From the NCBI GenBank assembly GCA_019339365.1, contig CP079859.1:2418001-2482000 (forward strand): a stretch of DNA of 64,000 bases, read 5' to 3'. Each line of letters begins with the position of its first letter. Within the stretch, counting starts at the first letter, position 1. This DNA is from Vibrio neptunius. GTDB taxonomy: Bacteria; Pseudomonadota; Gammaproteobacteria; Enterobacterales; Vibrionaceae. Shown piece after piece: positions 1-9,013 of this stretch. The notes below the pieces were generated by a model. That model saw only the letters and a program-made list of their open reading frames with translations, made no database searches and was not told where the DNA came from. The translations under genes were made by a program, and so were the position numbers.

Positions 1-244
1 CACCGATGGAACACTCGTCAAATCCCTTTACGTTGAATCGATTATTCGCGAACAACTGATCAAAGGTATTCTTGCTATTGCCCGTCATGAAGATGGTTAT
101 GCGGTGATCCCCGGAGTTGTTGCAAACAAAATTGCACAGCGTGATGACCAGATCATCATTGAGCTCAAAGAGCCAGAATCAGAAGTGCCAGCTGAAGACG
201 ATCCATATGCAGACTATGTAGTCCCAGACGACCTAATGTGGTAA
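1..244 (+). CDS. C-terminal fragment of an unrecognised protein
   Basis: An open frame enters from the left edge and stops at 242-244, giving about 80 residues. The visible part has a mixed hydrophobic and charged stretch (LIKGILAIARHEDGYAVIPG), then a very acidic tail ending in DDLMW. I do not recognise the family, and the N-terminus lies outside the window. A strong terminator follows 8 bases after the stop, so this is the last gene of its transcript. Confidence 0.6.
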   Translation, partial: TDGTLVKSLYVESIIREQLIKGILAIARHEDGYAVIPGVVANKIAQRDDQIIIELKEPESEVPAEDDPYADYVVPDDLMW

Positions 245-251
245 AGAAAAC

Positions 252-277
252 GCCACTCGGCAACCGAGTGGCTTTTT
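252..277 (+). terminator. Rho-independent terminator
   Basis: A perfect 9-bp stem GCCACTCGG / CCGAGTGGC with loop CAA is followed by five T. It lies directly after the stop of the leftmost partial gene and before the convergent S66 peptidase gene. Confidence 0.9.
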
Positions 278-298
278 GACTAGCATTCTGCGAGCTAT

Positions 299-1327
299 CT
301 ATCGCAGAGTTTGTACTACTTTTCCTTTGCCGTCCTTAAAATGAACTTCTGCATGCGCACCGTTCAAGAGCGCCAAGTTAGGCGGTAGATGGCCTATATC
401 AACGTCATAGAGAACAGGGACCTTTAAGTCATTGGCAACAGAAAGGAAAGCTTCACTTGACGTTATTGCTTTTCCACAATTATCTAAAACCGCATTCCTT
501 CCAAATAACAGTCCACTAACCTGTTCAAATACACCTTGGTATTTTAACCCTTGTAAAGCGCGCTTTAACACTGTCGGTGGCATCTCTGCATTTTCCAAAT
601 ACAGAATCAAACCATCATTTGGATAGCATTGCTTAAAACGCTCAAGATCGAGATATTCTGTCCCAATCAGGTGGACCATAGTATCAAAGCAGCCTCCTAT
701 CAGACGCCCACTGAAGCTCAACTCTTCCACCTCACCCACCGCTTTCCACTGAGTTCTCTCTGTTTTATTTATGCAGCAGTTCGGATGAGTTTCGAAAGAC
801 TCACCAGAAACCTGATAGAGATCAGAAGAGAACTGCGTGATTTCAGCCCCGCATTTGGTTGTCATAACATTTAAGGTGTTTGCGGTAAGCTCGTCAGTCT
901 CAAGTGGGTTTAGCTCCATTAAATTGGAGCTATGTAACGTCGACCAACCCAATTGCGTGGTAAGCACAGAACTGATAGTACTCACATCAGAAAACCCAAA
1001 TACCCATTTTGGCTTAACCTGCTTCAGTTTTTCGAAATCGAGAAGAGGCAGAATGTCCATTGCAAATTCACCACCCCAAGGGGGAGCAACAGCCGAAATG
1101 GAGTCATCGCACAAGAACTTCATCAACTCTTCTGCTCTCATTGATGGAGTAGCACTCACATGCTTTTGGTTTTCTCTTAGACAATGACCCTCGATAACAC
1201 TATATCCAAGGCTTCGAAGGTGATCCAAGACGAGATCTAAACGTTGGTGACACTCTGAAGGAACGCCCGAAGAAAAAGCGGTGACGGCGATCTTATCCCC
1301 TTTCTGTAGAGGCTCTGGGTATTTCAT
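299..1327 (-). CDS. S66-family LD-carboxypeptidase / MccF-like serine peptidase
   Basis: A cytoplasmic serine carboxypeptidase-type protein of about 342 residues. Seen: KGDKIAV near the N-terminus, a PPWGGE loop, the nucleophile motif GFSDVS (Ser near 113, like Ser115 of LdcA), and a C-terminal GHLPP with the likely catalytic His. The family either trims murein tetrapeptides (LdcA) or cleaves the amide of microcin C-type peptidyl-adenylates (MccF). The Trp-Gly-Gly loop leans toward MccF-like members. The frame runs 25 codons further upstream, but the ATG at 1327 starts the conserved part and has AGGA 6 bases before it. It stands alone, facing the terminator of the neighbouring gene. Confidence 0.85.
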   Translation of the reverse strand: MKYPEPLQKGDKIAVTAFSSGVPSECHQRLDLVLDHLRSLGYSVIEGHCLRENQKHVSATPSMRAEELMKFLCDDSISAVAPPWGGEFAMDILPLLDFEKLKQVKPKWVFGFSDVSTISSVLTTQLGWSTLHSSNLMELNPLETDELTANTLNVMTTKCGAEITQFSSDLYQVSGESFETHPNCCINKTERTQWKAVGEVEELSFSGRLIGGCFDTMVHLIGTEYLDLERFKQCYPNDGLILYLENAEMPPTVLKRALQGLKYQGVFEQVSGLLFGRNAVLDNCGKAITSSEAFLSVANDLKVPVLYDVDIGHLPPNLALLNGAHAEVHFKDGKGKVVQTLR

Positions 1328-1725
1328 ATTATTCCTATTTTTTGTCTTGCCATTAGATATAACAAAATTGGTCAAACTAAAAAGGCTCATCAGAGACTTC
1401 ACTTAAACCTGAGCGACTGGCGATCTCTGGTTCAAAACCATCGATGCTCTTTTGGTTCTTCTTCAGCCAATACTTTTCTATCCCCTAAGTCCCCTGATTT
1501 TGGCACCATTTTGCCAAATCTTTTCTGTCCATTTCGTACGTAAAATACGGTACAGACATACCGCACGAAGATTGAACCATATTAATATCAAGGATGAATA
1601 CCTGTCGAGCGGCCACGCTTTCAGGGAATAGGCTAGAGATAAGACACATTAAAACGGGTGAATATAAGAAACAAGCATTGATAGGCATCACTACACAATG
1701 CTAAAAGCTCATTAATCGTGCGCAT
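1328..1725. other. Intergenic stretch without a supported gene
   Basis: About 400 bases between two minus-strand genes. It holds a 68-codon minus frame at 1485-1691 with no good ribosome binding site and no family I recognise. I see no clear terminator. Confidence 0.4.
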
Positions 1726-2148
1726 TTACTGATCTTTCACTGATGACGTTAGATCTAATTTTCCACGTAGTCCGATTAAATTACCAAAAGGGTCTTCTAC
1801 TTGGCACATGGAAAGCCCTTTATCTATCTCCATTGGACCTCGATAGAGCTTCGCGCCAAGTGACTGGAAGTGAACAAGTGCCCAGTGTAAGTCTTCCACT
1901 GCCCAGTATAAAACGGTTCCTGACTTACCAGCAGACACCTTCTCATCCGCTTGTACCACCTCCAGAGAAAAGCCGTTGATATCAAGCACTGTGAAATCAA
2001 ACTCTGGCAAATGTATCACTTTAGACATAGGAAAGGCTTGTTGATACCACTTCAAACCTAGTTCGACGTCAGGTACATGAATCAAAACACAAGTTGGCCT
2101 CCAACTCGCTTGTCCTATTTCAACGCCTTTATTTCTCTGTCCAGCCAT
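1726..2148 (-). CDS. VOC (glyoxalase/bleomycin-resistance fold) protein
   Basis: A single-module VOC protein of 140 residues. The beta-alpha-beta pattern is visible: VLIHVPDVELGLKWYQQAF, the metal-site-like SLEVV, then VEDPFGNLIGL. The His and first Glu positions are kept, but the final metal Glu of classical glyoxalases is replaced in GNLIGL, so a metal-dependent glyoxalase activity is doubtful. Its ATG lies 2 bases after the stop of the lipocalin gene, so the two are almost certainly co-transcribed. Substrate unknown. Confidence 0.8.
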   Translation of the reverse strand: MAGQRNKGVEIGQASWRPTCVLIHVPDVELGLKWYQQAFPMSKVIHLPEFDFTVLDINGFSLEVVQADEKVSAGKSGTVLYWAVEDLHWALVHFQSLGAKLYRGPMEIDKGLSMCQVEDPFGNLIGLRGKLDLTSSVKDQ

Positions 2149-2150
2149 CG

Positions 2151-2663
2151 CTAGTGCTCTACAAAAATAAGACGGCTCGTATCAAACCCTCTCGCATTGG
2201 ACATAGAAATAAATTTATCGATAACTGCTTGCTCTACCGTGCTTGAACGTGCCAATAGCCACAAGTAATCATTATCTGGCCCAGACACAAATGCATAATC
2301 ATAGTTATCTTTTTCAAGTTCGAAAACAACATATGAACCATAAAACGGACCGAAAAATGACACTTTCAGATAACCTTGATCTGAATCTCGAACGAAATAG
2401 GCTTTACCTTGTGCTTCTTTCCACTCATTGAGTTGTGCGTTAAAGCCTCGGTTGATGACTTTAACGCCACCGTCATCCTTCAGACTATATTGTGCGGTTA
2501 CCTTACTCAGCCCTCGCTCAAACGAATGGTCGAGCCTTGCAATCTCATACCAATTACCCATGTACCTATTGATGTCAAAGTGCTGTACAGGTTTCACCTC
2601 GCTGGGCATTCCTAAGCAACCGCTGATAAGCAACACCGCAAATACAAAAACCGTTTTCTTCAT
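2151..2663 (-). CDS. blc: Outer-membrane lipoprotein lipocalin (Blc-type)
   Basis: A 170-residue bacterial lipocalin. The N-terminus is a lipoprotein signal with lipobox LISGC (Cys near 16). The lipocalin signature GNWYEIARLDHSFERG follows, and the C-terminal part carries GFDTSRLIFVEH. Blc proteins sit on the inner leaflet of the outer membrane and bind lysophospholipids and fatty acids; this role is from the family, not shown here. It is the first gene of a two-gene unit with the VOC protein. Confidence 0.92.
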   Translation of the reverse strand: MKKTVFVFAVLLISGCLGMPSEVKPVQHFDINRYMGNWYEIARLDHSFERGLSKVTAQYSLKDDGGVKVINRGFNAQLNEWKEAQGKAYFVRDSDQGYLKVSFFGPFYGSYVVFELEKDNYDYAFVSGPDNDYLWLLARSSTVEQAVIDKFISMSNARGFDTSRLIFVEH

Positions 2664-2814
2664 ACTACCTCCACTCTAACCAAAACGTATGAGCCAACTC
2701 TCTAAATAACCCTAGTGATATACTGAGTTTAACTGTCACAAGTTCAATGAAAACAGCCCTATCCTTATCCCAGTAAGAAAGAGCGCACAACCTCCGTCGT
2801 TATTCAAATCGACT

Positions 2815-3063
2815 TTAATGCCAAGATTGGGCTCCGCATTTCTCACACTGAAACTGATCTTCTTCATCGATAAAAAAGCGGTTGGTGTGCTCATCGCCTT
2901 TGCTCAACAATCCCATCAGGAACTCTATACAGTGTCCCATTAATGACTGTGTTTGCTCGAACTTAGAATCGACTCTGTTCATTTGCGTTAGTTGGATATG
3001 AGGGGTAAGTGATTGGCATTGTTGACAGAAATGTGGGTGCTTAATGTATTGATTAGTTTTCAA
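2815..3063 (-). CDS. Small double-CxxC zinc-ribbon protein
   Basis: An 82-residue protein with CQQC near the N-terminus and CEKC near the C-terminus, a likely zinc ribbon joined by a helical segment. I do not recognise a named family. It ends GAQSWH. Confidence 0.6.
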   Translation of the reverse strand: MKTNQYIKHPHFCQQCQSLTPHIQLTQMNRVDSKFEQTQSLMGHCIEFLMGLLSKGDEHTNRFFIDEEDQFQCEKCGAQSWH

Positions 3064-3170
3064 TGACGCGACTCATTCAGTTATAAAACACAGGATAACA
3101 TAACATGTTACTCACCTTTGTGATAAATACATCCTGTTGTCATCATATTTTGTATTTTTTCGTCAACCTT

Positions 3171-3383
3171 TCACTCAATCAGATGTTCAATAACTTCGGA
3201 TTTTATTTGATTTAAAATGGCCAACCCGCCTTCAGATTGTGTATTTATCTCAACCCAACCGTCAGTACCCATAAATTCAGCTTCCACATAGCTTATTTCC
3301 TGAATACTCTTAACATTAATGAGCTTGCCTTTTAATCGAAAAGTCCCTACAGATGTGGGCAGCCGTTGAATCGAAAATTCCAT
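3171..3383 (-). CDS. Hypothetical 70-residue protein
   Basis: A small protein beginning MEFSIQRLPTSVGTFRLKG and ending in a Leu/Ile-rich helix. The ATG at 3383 has a strong AAGGAAG ribosome site 5 bases upstream. The in-frame ATG at 3422 does not, and would overlap the preceding gene. It lies 22 bases after the GFA-like gene, probably in one transcript. No family recognised. Confidence 0.55.
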   Translation of the reverse strand: MEFSIQRLPTSVGTFRLKGKLINVKSIQEISYVEAEFMGTDGWVEINTQSEGGLAILNQIKSEVIEHLIE

Positions 3384-3405
3384 TTCACTTCCTTTGTCTA
3401 CGACT

Positions 3406-3747
3406 TTAATAAGATGCACCATCTATTTTAGTTATTGGGATGTCTTTGAGTATAACACTTTCTGCCATACGCATATTGATCGCCGTAATCTTCTCATCAC
3501 ACTTTGGCGTTGTCACATAGTGGGTCAAACACCCGCAACGCTCGCAACGATGAAACTCGACACATTTGTCTCCCCAAATATAAAAAACCGTAGGGTTTTC
3601 AACACAGATTATGTCTACCTCAGAAGGGGAGTAGTATGCCCACAATGCAGCATAGCGACGACAGATTGAACAATTGCACTCCCCCAATTGTGATGGTTTT
3701 GTCTGAACAGCTAACTTCACATTTCCACAATGGCAACTGACTTCCAT
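3406..3747 (-). CDS. GFA / CENP-V family zinc protein
   Basis: A protein of about 113 residues with the GFA zinc pattern: CHCG near the N-terminus, CNCSIC about 20 residues later, and CERCGC in the C-terminal half. The family includes glutathione-dependent formaldehyde-activating enzyme and many uncharacterised members, so the substrate is open. The ATG at 3747 is chosen over the upstream TTG at 3762 because GGAG sits 8 bases before it. Confidence 0.85.
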   Translation of the reverse strand: MEVSCHCGNVKLAVQTKPSQLGECNCSICRRYAALWAYYSPSEVDIICVENPTVFYIWGDKCVEFHRCERCGCLTHYVTTPKCDEKITAINMRMAESVILKDIPITKIDGASY

Positions 3748-3887
3748 AATTCGCTTCTCCAATTCGATGTGTCTACAAGCGCTGTTCCAATGAAGGTATG
3801 CGGTACAAGCAACATTGATTACAGGCCCTAACGCTATACGCTATTTTTAACTCATAAAGCCTTTGCTTACATAAGCATCTAAAGGTA

Positions 3888-4728
3888 TCAAGCCAGTTCA
3901 ACGTCTGTTCGCGCAATATGTTGGTCATGTATTTCAATGACAGTTTGTACATCTTGATGTGGCCTGTGTTCCCCAAACGAGGTGATGTATTTCGCAGAGG
4001 TTGCCTTCACAGAGGCTGCATTGTATTTCCCAAGCCATTGTTGAAATTCGTTGATACTCGATTGCTCTGAGCGCGGAAAGCGGCTTGCTGGCCTAGGCAT
4101 ACCAATTCGCCATGGCTTTGGCGTCAGCCTTGCTCTAAAGCACTCTTGTTTTTTGCACAAATGCACGTACAAGGGGTCTACATTCAAGTCACTAAACAGA
4201 GTGTCGACAAACTTATCCCTAGGTGCATAGAGTTTGTTTGTCAGAATAAATCGAAGACCGGAATGGGTTTCGTAGACTCTAAAAGCAAGATCTGGATAGC
4301 GTTTTTGGTACGCCTCTATCAACGCTAAATAGTAACTTTTGTCCTTTTTCTCACGGCCAAACAGCTGCAAAAACCGGTCAACAAAACTTGGCGCAAACAC
4401 ATCAATATCTCCGAAGACAACGTTGCTGGTATTGAGTACAGCGGCCCCGTAGCCGTTACGGCTGATGATCGCTAGGGGCTCACCATCCTTGTTCTGGCGC
4501 TCTAGTAAGATCTCTTCCTTAATCACCCCCGTCCAATATTCGTAGTCATCCCCTCTCTCGTGATGACCTGAGAAAAAATCTGTCATTAAATGCCGTCGAT
4601 TTTCAGCGTTAATCGCCGCTTGTTCTTGACTCTCATTCGATGAGCCCCAAACACTCAGCTTCTTTTGCCAAAATATGCCCGTCTCATTTTCGAATTCTTT
4701 TTTTTGCCCAATATCTAGCGAACTTCAT
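3888..4728 (-). pseudogene. Conserved hypothetical protein, frameshifted in an A8 run
   Basis: The intact C-terminal frame (from 4586) encodes about 232 residues with FGDIDVFAP, YETHSGLRFILTNKLYAP and FRARLTPKPWRIG, a hypothetical protein of Vibrio-like type. Reading upstream, the frame stays open to 4724 but has no start. A proper ATG with GGAG lies at 4728 in another frame and begins MKFARYWAKK. The two join if the run of eight A (minus strand, 4698-4705) loses one base, giving a single protein of about 279 residues. The run may be a sequencing error, a real mutation or a phase-variable tract. Function unknown. Confidence 0.6.
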
Positions 4729-4965
4729 CTTTGCTCCGTGAATAAACATCAACGCCAACATAACTTCACTCTTGGCCATTTTCTGCAAAAACAGCCAAAA
4801 GTGGTTGGTCCTAGCATGAGGTACTTATATGAAAATAAACGTTTCGCTACAAATAGTGATGTTGATTTATTGGACCTAGTTTCAAATTATCTGTCTGACC
4901 GAAAAGGCCAACACGTAATTGAGAAGAGACTTAACTTTAAAAGGGTACCTAGAGTGACTCAACAA

Positions 4966-5394
4966 TTAACCCAATGTCAGAAGGTAGTATTCCCCTGAGG
5001 CGTCTTGGGCTTTTGAATGACAGGTAAACCCTTGAGAATAATAAAAGTCTAACGCTGACTTATTGAGTGACATACATTTTAAGCTGAGTGTCGGGTAACG
5101 GCTTTTAGCCAGTTGTATTAGATGGCCACCAACACCTTTGCGGATGTACGCTGGTGAAACGTAGAGGTGGTGAATAAAGTTTTCTGGTTCCCATAGAGAA
5201 ATGAAACCCGCGATATTTTCCTCTATGAACGCGACCCAAATTTGCTCTCCTTCAACATCGTTGTCGAAGTCTGACAATTCATAATCACTGGTTTCTAACC
5301 AAATATAACTGGCTTGTCGTGATTCAAGATAGAGTTTGCGAAGTGCAGGGCGAAACGCGTCCTGATAAGGTTCAATTGAGATAGAATCTGGCAA
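4966..5394 (-). CDS. GNAT N-acetyltransferase
   Basis: A single-domain GNAT protein of 142 residues. The acetyl-CoA loop is IRKGVGGHL (R-x-x-G-x-G), preceded by the usual strand NFIHHLYVSPAY and followed by SALDFYYSQGF. The start is a TTG at 5394: a perfect AGGAGG lies 6 bases upstream and no ATG fits. Acceptor substrate unknown. Confidence 0.85.
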   Translation of the reverse strand: MPDSISIEPYQDAFRPALRKLYLESRQASYIWLETSDYELSDFDNDVEGEQIWVAFIEENIAGFISLWEPENFIHHLYVSPAYIRKGVGGHLIQLAKSRYPTLSLKCMSLNKSALDFYYSQGFTCHSKAQDASGEYYLLTLG

Positions 5395-5471
5395 ATGTTC
5401 CCTCCTATGCTATCGACTATGCACATAAAACAGACACAATATCTCGATTGAACTTATAGCACATAGCGCTT

Positions 5472-5897
5472 TTACATGACACATGTCTGAGCCGTTGTTG
5501 CTTGCTCAATAGCTTTTTCAATCAAGGATACTGCATCATTACTAGTCACTGACGATATCAATTTATCCATAAAGTCAGACGCGGTCGACTCAGACGAAGA
5601 CGCCACTAAACAGCTATACGCATTCGCAATACGCTCTTCAACATCAGCCAATGCCTCAGGGTTGCTGAAGTCAACGGTCAAGGCTTGTTCAACAGACGCC
5701 GCCATTACCTGTGCAGATTGTGCTGCATCACCAAGGTGTTCCGGATTCAACTGCTCTAAGTCGAAAGACTCAACTTGCTGCTGAATATCGCCTACGGCTT
5801 TATTTGCAATGTCCTGCGCCTGTTCGATAGCTTTAGTAGCCTCATCACATCCAACCAGAGCACCAAGTATCATCATTACGGTTAGCATTTTTTTCAC
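5472..5897 (-). CDS. Small helical lipoprotein
   Basis: A protein of about 141 residues beginning VKKMLTVMMILGALVGCDE, a short signal with lipobox LVGC, then Ala/Glu/Gln-rich amphipathic helices. The GTG at 5897 is chosen because GGAGGT lies 5 bases upstream; the upstream start would place ten polar residues before the signal. It ends QTCVM. Membrane-anchored, function unknown. Confidence 0.7.
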   Translation of the reverse strand: MKKMLTVMMILGALVGCDEATKAIEQAQDIANKAVGDIQQQVESFDLEQLNPEHLGDAAQSAQVMAASVEQALTVDFSNPEALADVEERIANAYSCLVASSSESTASDFMDKLISSVTSNDAVSLIEKAIEQATTAQTCVM

Positions 5898-6087
5898 GTT
5901 GTACCTCCAAGAATGCTTCACGCTCAAAAGAAGCTTAAAACACGGATGGCCAAGTGCAAATCACAATATCGTAACGGATTGTTGAAAAGCTTATTGTTCA
6001 ACATGGTACAGAGTGAACGCTAGCTCTGCGAAATTTTCTCAACAGATGGTCGGTCATATCCACGCATTGTTATTTTGGAGTCCTATC

Positions 6088-6540
6088 ATGCATGTAGAAA
6101 ATAAAGAATTAAAACAAAGTCATATTGGTTACAATCTTGGCGTTATTGGCGTCGCATTAGTGTTGGCTTGGATTGGTATTTACAAGTTTACCCCGACAGA
6201 AGCTAAGTTGATTGAGCCTTTGGTGGTCAACCATCCAGCGATGAATTGGCTTTATGACATCATCTCTGTGCAAGCGGTTTCGAATCTTATCGGTGCCACC
6301 GAGATCATCGTGGCTATTGGCCTAATTGCTGGCTTCAAAAATGCAAAAATCGCGTATGTTTCCGGAATAGCAGCCGCTGTAATTTTTGTGGCGACACTCA
6401 GCTTTCTTCTCACCACGCCAAATACTTGGAAAGTGTCCGATGGCATTCTCGTGACCAATTTCTTTTTAGTGAAAGATATCCTGTTTTTGGCGATTTCAAT
6501 CAGCGTCATCGAACGCAATAAACCTTTAGTGCAAGCATAA
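6088..6540 (+). CDS. DUF417 / YkgB (RclC)-like membrane protein
   Basis: A 150-residue inner-membrane protein with four hydrophobic segments (GVIGVALVLAWIGIYKF; LIGATEIIVAIGLIAGF; SGIAAAVIFVATLSFL; VKDILFLAISISVI). The motif IGIYKFTPTEAKLIEPLV is typical of DUF417 proteins, which include E. coli RclC, linked to survival of reactive chlorine. The ATG at 6088 has GGAG 8 bases upstream, so it is preferred to the GTG at 6013. Confidence 0.8.
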   Translation: MHVENKELKQSHIGYNLGVIGVALVLAWIGIYKFTPTEAKLIEPLVVNHPAMNWLYDIISVQAVSNLIGATEIIVAIGLIAGFKNAKIAYVSGIAAAVIFVATLSFLLTTPNTWKVSDGILVTNFFLVKDILFLAISISVIERNKPLVQA

Positions 6541-6545
6541 ACGAG

Positions 6546-6574
6546 CAAGGGCCCGCTTTTTCAGCGAGCCCTTG
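6546..6574. terminator. Hairpin between convergent genes
   Basis: CAAGGGC pairs with GCCCTTG just after the DUF417 stop and before the convergent YjdM stop. The only T run is inside the loop, so this is a weak terminator candidate that could serve both strands. Confidence 0.45.
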
Positions 6575-6604
6575 TAGTAAGAACATTCAAGTGAAGTGGC
6601 ACCA

Positions 6605-6940
6605 TTAAGCTTTCTTAACAAATTGTGCCGTTACCATCATTTCACCTGCACCATCCACTTTACAATCCAACTGATGGTCTTTGCCGTCAACAATTCTTCT
6701 GATCACAGCTTTAGTGCCTATTTTTAGGATAAGAGAGCTTCCTTTAACCTTAAGATCTTTTGCTAAAGTGACTTTATCCCCTTCTGCGAGCTGTGTGCCG
6801 TTAGCGTCTTTGACCTTGAGAGTTTCAGTTTCAAGCACCTCATCAGGGTTCCATTCATACGCGCATTCTGGGCAAATAAGATGACTCTGGTCTTGATAAA
6901 CATATTCGGACTGGCAATTCGGGCATGGAGGAAACGACAT
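6605..6940 (-). CDS. yjdM: YjdM/PhnA zinc-ribbon protein
   Basis: A 111-residue protein closely matching the YjdM (formerly PhnA) family: CPNC and CPEC zinc ribbon at the N-terminus with the hallmark CAYEWN, then a KOW-like beta domain ([30 protein letters not shown]). Despite the old alkylphosphonate name, its role is unclear. I chose the ATG at 6940, matching the family's MSxPPCP start; a TTG two codons upstream is an alternative. Confidence 0.9.
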   Translation of the reverse strand: MSFPPCPNCQSEYVYQDQSHLICPECAYEWNPDEVLETETLKVKDANGTQLAEGDKVTLAKDLKVKGSSLILKIGTKAVIRRIVDGKDHQLDCKVDGAGEMMVTAQFVKKA

Positions 6941-7049
6941 ATTCAACGATTTCTCTAAAATAATTTTTCGTTATGATACTTCGGCGGTGTGGACTATGCG
7001 AGCACTTCAAGCAAGTCAGCACTGAGCTATCAACCTTTTTTAAACACAA

Positions 7050-7457
7050 TCAGTTACGGTTAAACTTTTTTGTCATACCTTGGCTTGAAGGAGATACTAA
7101 GCGATAACCCAGCTTCTCATAGAATTCTGGTTCATCCGCGATCATTGATACATATGACCCCTCTAGAGCAACAGAGGAAAGGTATTTGTCAATATGTTCC
7201 ATGACTTTTCTGCCTACACCCATGCCTTGATAACTGGGGTCAACCGCAACATCCACTACTTCAAAATTACACGCACCGTCACCAACTACACGCCCCATCC
7301 CGATAAGCTTTTCACCATCGCGAACTGACACCCCATAAAGAGTATTAGGCAAACCAAGCTCAGCCGCTTGAAGCGATTTTGCTGAAAGGCCAGCAAGGAT
7401 ACGCATCTGGCAATATTCTTCAGGGCTCGGAGTTTTGTGTTCAAATATAAGATCCAT
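7050..7457 (-). CDS. GNAT N-acetyltransferase
   Basis: A 135-residue GNAT protein. It shows VVDVAVDPSYQGMGVGRKVMEHI, with the Q/R-x-x-G-x-G acetyl-CoA loop, and the terminal FYEKLGYRL. GGAGAAG precedes the ATG by 8 bases. The small size and single domain are typical of this family; substrate unknown. Confidence 0.88.
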   Translation of the reverse strand: MDLIFEHKTPSPEEYCQMRILAGLSAKSLQAAELGLPNTLYGVSVRDGEKLIGMGRVVGDGACNFEVVDVAVDPSYQGMGVGRKVMEHIDKYLSSVALEGSYVSMIADEPEFYEKLGYRLVSPSSQGMTKKFNRN

Positions 7458-7672
7458 GACGAGCTTCTCCTTTTCATTGTTTCGCGAGAGAATACACCAA
7501 CACTGTATAAATAAACAGCCCTTGATTTAAATAGCGTCAAATCAATCACCTGCACACTAGGCTGGTAATAAGAAATCGCCAAACGAAGATAAATGAAGCA
7601 CCGATTCACGACGTAACATACGGTAAGCTGGTTTGCCTTCAACAGGTTTTAATCACGCTGTAAGGTTTACGT

Positions 7673-7894
7673 TTATTGGCAGAACGTCTCTATATACAGC
7701 GTTTCTACTTTGTCTCTTGCCCACTGAGTGCGTCGAAGGAATTTCAATGAAGATTTAATAGAAGGATTGTTATAAAAACAATTGATAGGAATTTCTGCAT
7801 CAAGGCCTTGCCAACCATAATGCTCCTGCAAACGAACGAGGATTTTTTCAAGGGTTAAACCATGCAATGGATTATTTGGTTGTTCTTGGCTCAT
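7673..7894 (-). CDS. VF530-family small DNA-binding-like protein
   Basis: A 73-residue protein with the pattern [49 protein letters not shown]. This matches the VF530 family (formerly DUF2132), common in Vibrio, whose solved member suggested DNA binding. It is a single-gene unit. Confidence 0.88.
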   Translation of the reverse strand: MSQEQPNNPLHGLTLEKILVRLQEHYGWQGLDAEIPINCFYNNPSIKSSLKFLRRTQWARDKVETLYIETFCQ

Positions 7895-8023
7895 TGACGA
7901 TAGTGCCTACTCATAAGATAAAGGGGCAAGGATTGTAGCAGAGTACTCACCCCTTTATTGATTTAATCGCCAACCATTTCGGCTGCTTTGCTGAGCAACA
8001 GATAAAATTATAGACACACCCAT

Positions 8024-8911
8024 TCATTTAATAGCTGAAGGCTCAAATTGCTTGGCGACAAAGTCCAAAAAGACCTTAACTCGTTCAGGTTGGTACTGAC
8101 CACCTCGGTACAGGGCTGTCAATGGAAACGTCATCGCAGCAAAGTCTCCCTCCAGTTTTTGCAATTCTCCTCGCTGGACATAGGGTTCAGCTAGGATATC
8201 AGGCAAGTAACTTGCCCCCATTGCTGATAAGGTCAATTGACGGATGAGCCTAGGGCTGTTGCTTTTGAACACAGCATTGACCATCCGACTGCGCTGGGTG
8301 GTTTCCGATGTGCCCGCAATGGGCCATCGCGCAGTCGGGTGCAGATTACTATCAATCAGACACGGTAGGGCTTCTGGTCTGTCAGCATATAAATGAGCGA
8401 GTTCCGGCGCCACGTACACGGTGCTTTGTAGAGACATGATCGGGCGGTAATGCCAACCAGAATCTTCAAGGTCACTTGCGCGAAAGGCAATGTCAATGGC
8501 CTGCTCAACCAAATCCACTTTTTTATTGGTCACCAAGATGTCAATCTGAATCTCGGGAAACTGGGCGTGAAAGTCCGGAATGAGAGGGCTAAGCAGCTCT
8601 TCAGCAAACCCTTGTGACGCTGTCACACGAAGTAACCCAGACGCGGTTTTTTTATGAGAATGGATCTGGCTGTATAGCTGATCAAATTGAGACAATAGTT
8701 GCTGTGCTTGGTGATAGTATTGCATGCCCGGCGAGCTAACAGACAGTTTACGAGTTGTGCGATGGAACAACGTCACTCCAAGCTGCGCTTCAACTTGATT
8801 AACATACTTAGACGTTAAGGATTTAGATAAACCTAAGCGCTCGGCGGCAGCAGTAAAAGAACCCGTTTCAATTACCGCCACAACTGTTCTCATACCATCA
8901 ATAGTATCCAT
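8024..8911 (-). CDS. LysR-family regulator
   Basis: A 295-residue LysR regulator. The N-terminal winged helix reads FTAAAERLGLSKSLTSKYVNQVEAQLGVTLFHRTTR, followed by a periplasmic-binding-protein-like effector domain. It is divergent from the glutathione S-transferase gene, with about 100 bases between the starts, the usual arrangement for a LysR regulator and its target. Effector unknown. Confidence 0.93.
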   Translation of the reverse strand: MDTIDGMRTVVAVIETGSFTAAAERLGLSKSLTSKYVNQVEAQLGVTLFHRTTRKLSVSSPGMQYYHQAQQLLSQFDQLYSQIHSHKKTASGLLRVTASQGFAEELLSPLIPDFHAQFPEIQIDILVTNKKVDLVEQAIDIAFRASDLEDSGWHYRPIMSLQSTVYVAPELAHLYADRPEALPCLIDSNLHPTARWPIAGTSETTQRSRMVNAVFKSNSPRLIRQLTLSAMGASYLPDILAEPYVQRGELQKLEGDFAAMTFPLTALYRGGQYQPERVKVFLDFVAKQFEPSAIK

Positions 8912-9013
8912 TAATTATCAACATATTGGAAAATATCATTCTATGATAATACGGTTTTTCTAGGGCGCAAGGTGTTCTTAAATAGGGCAAACTTTATGAT
9001 TGGGACATTCGAT

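Noticed and set aside
1485..1691. Minus-strand 68-codon frame as a small gene
   Set aside because: No ribosome site, no recognisable family and odd composition; too weak to call.
4675..4998. Plus-strand 107-codon frame
   Set aside because: It covers the antisense of the start of the frameshifted minus gene and of the end of the GNAT gene; the minus reading explains the sequence better.
7286..7642. Minus-strand 118-codon frame
   Set aside because: It overlaps the GNAT gene in another frame and lacks any motif; a shadow.
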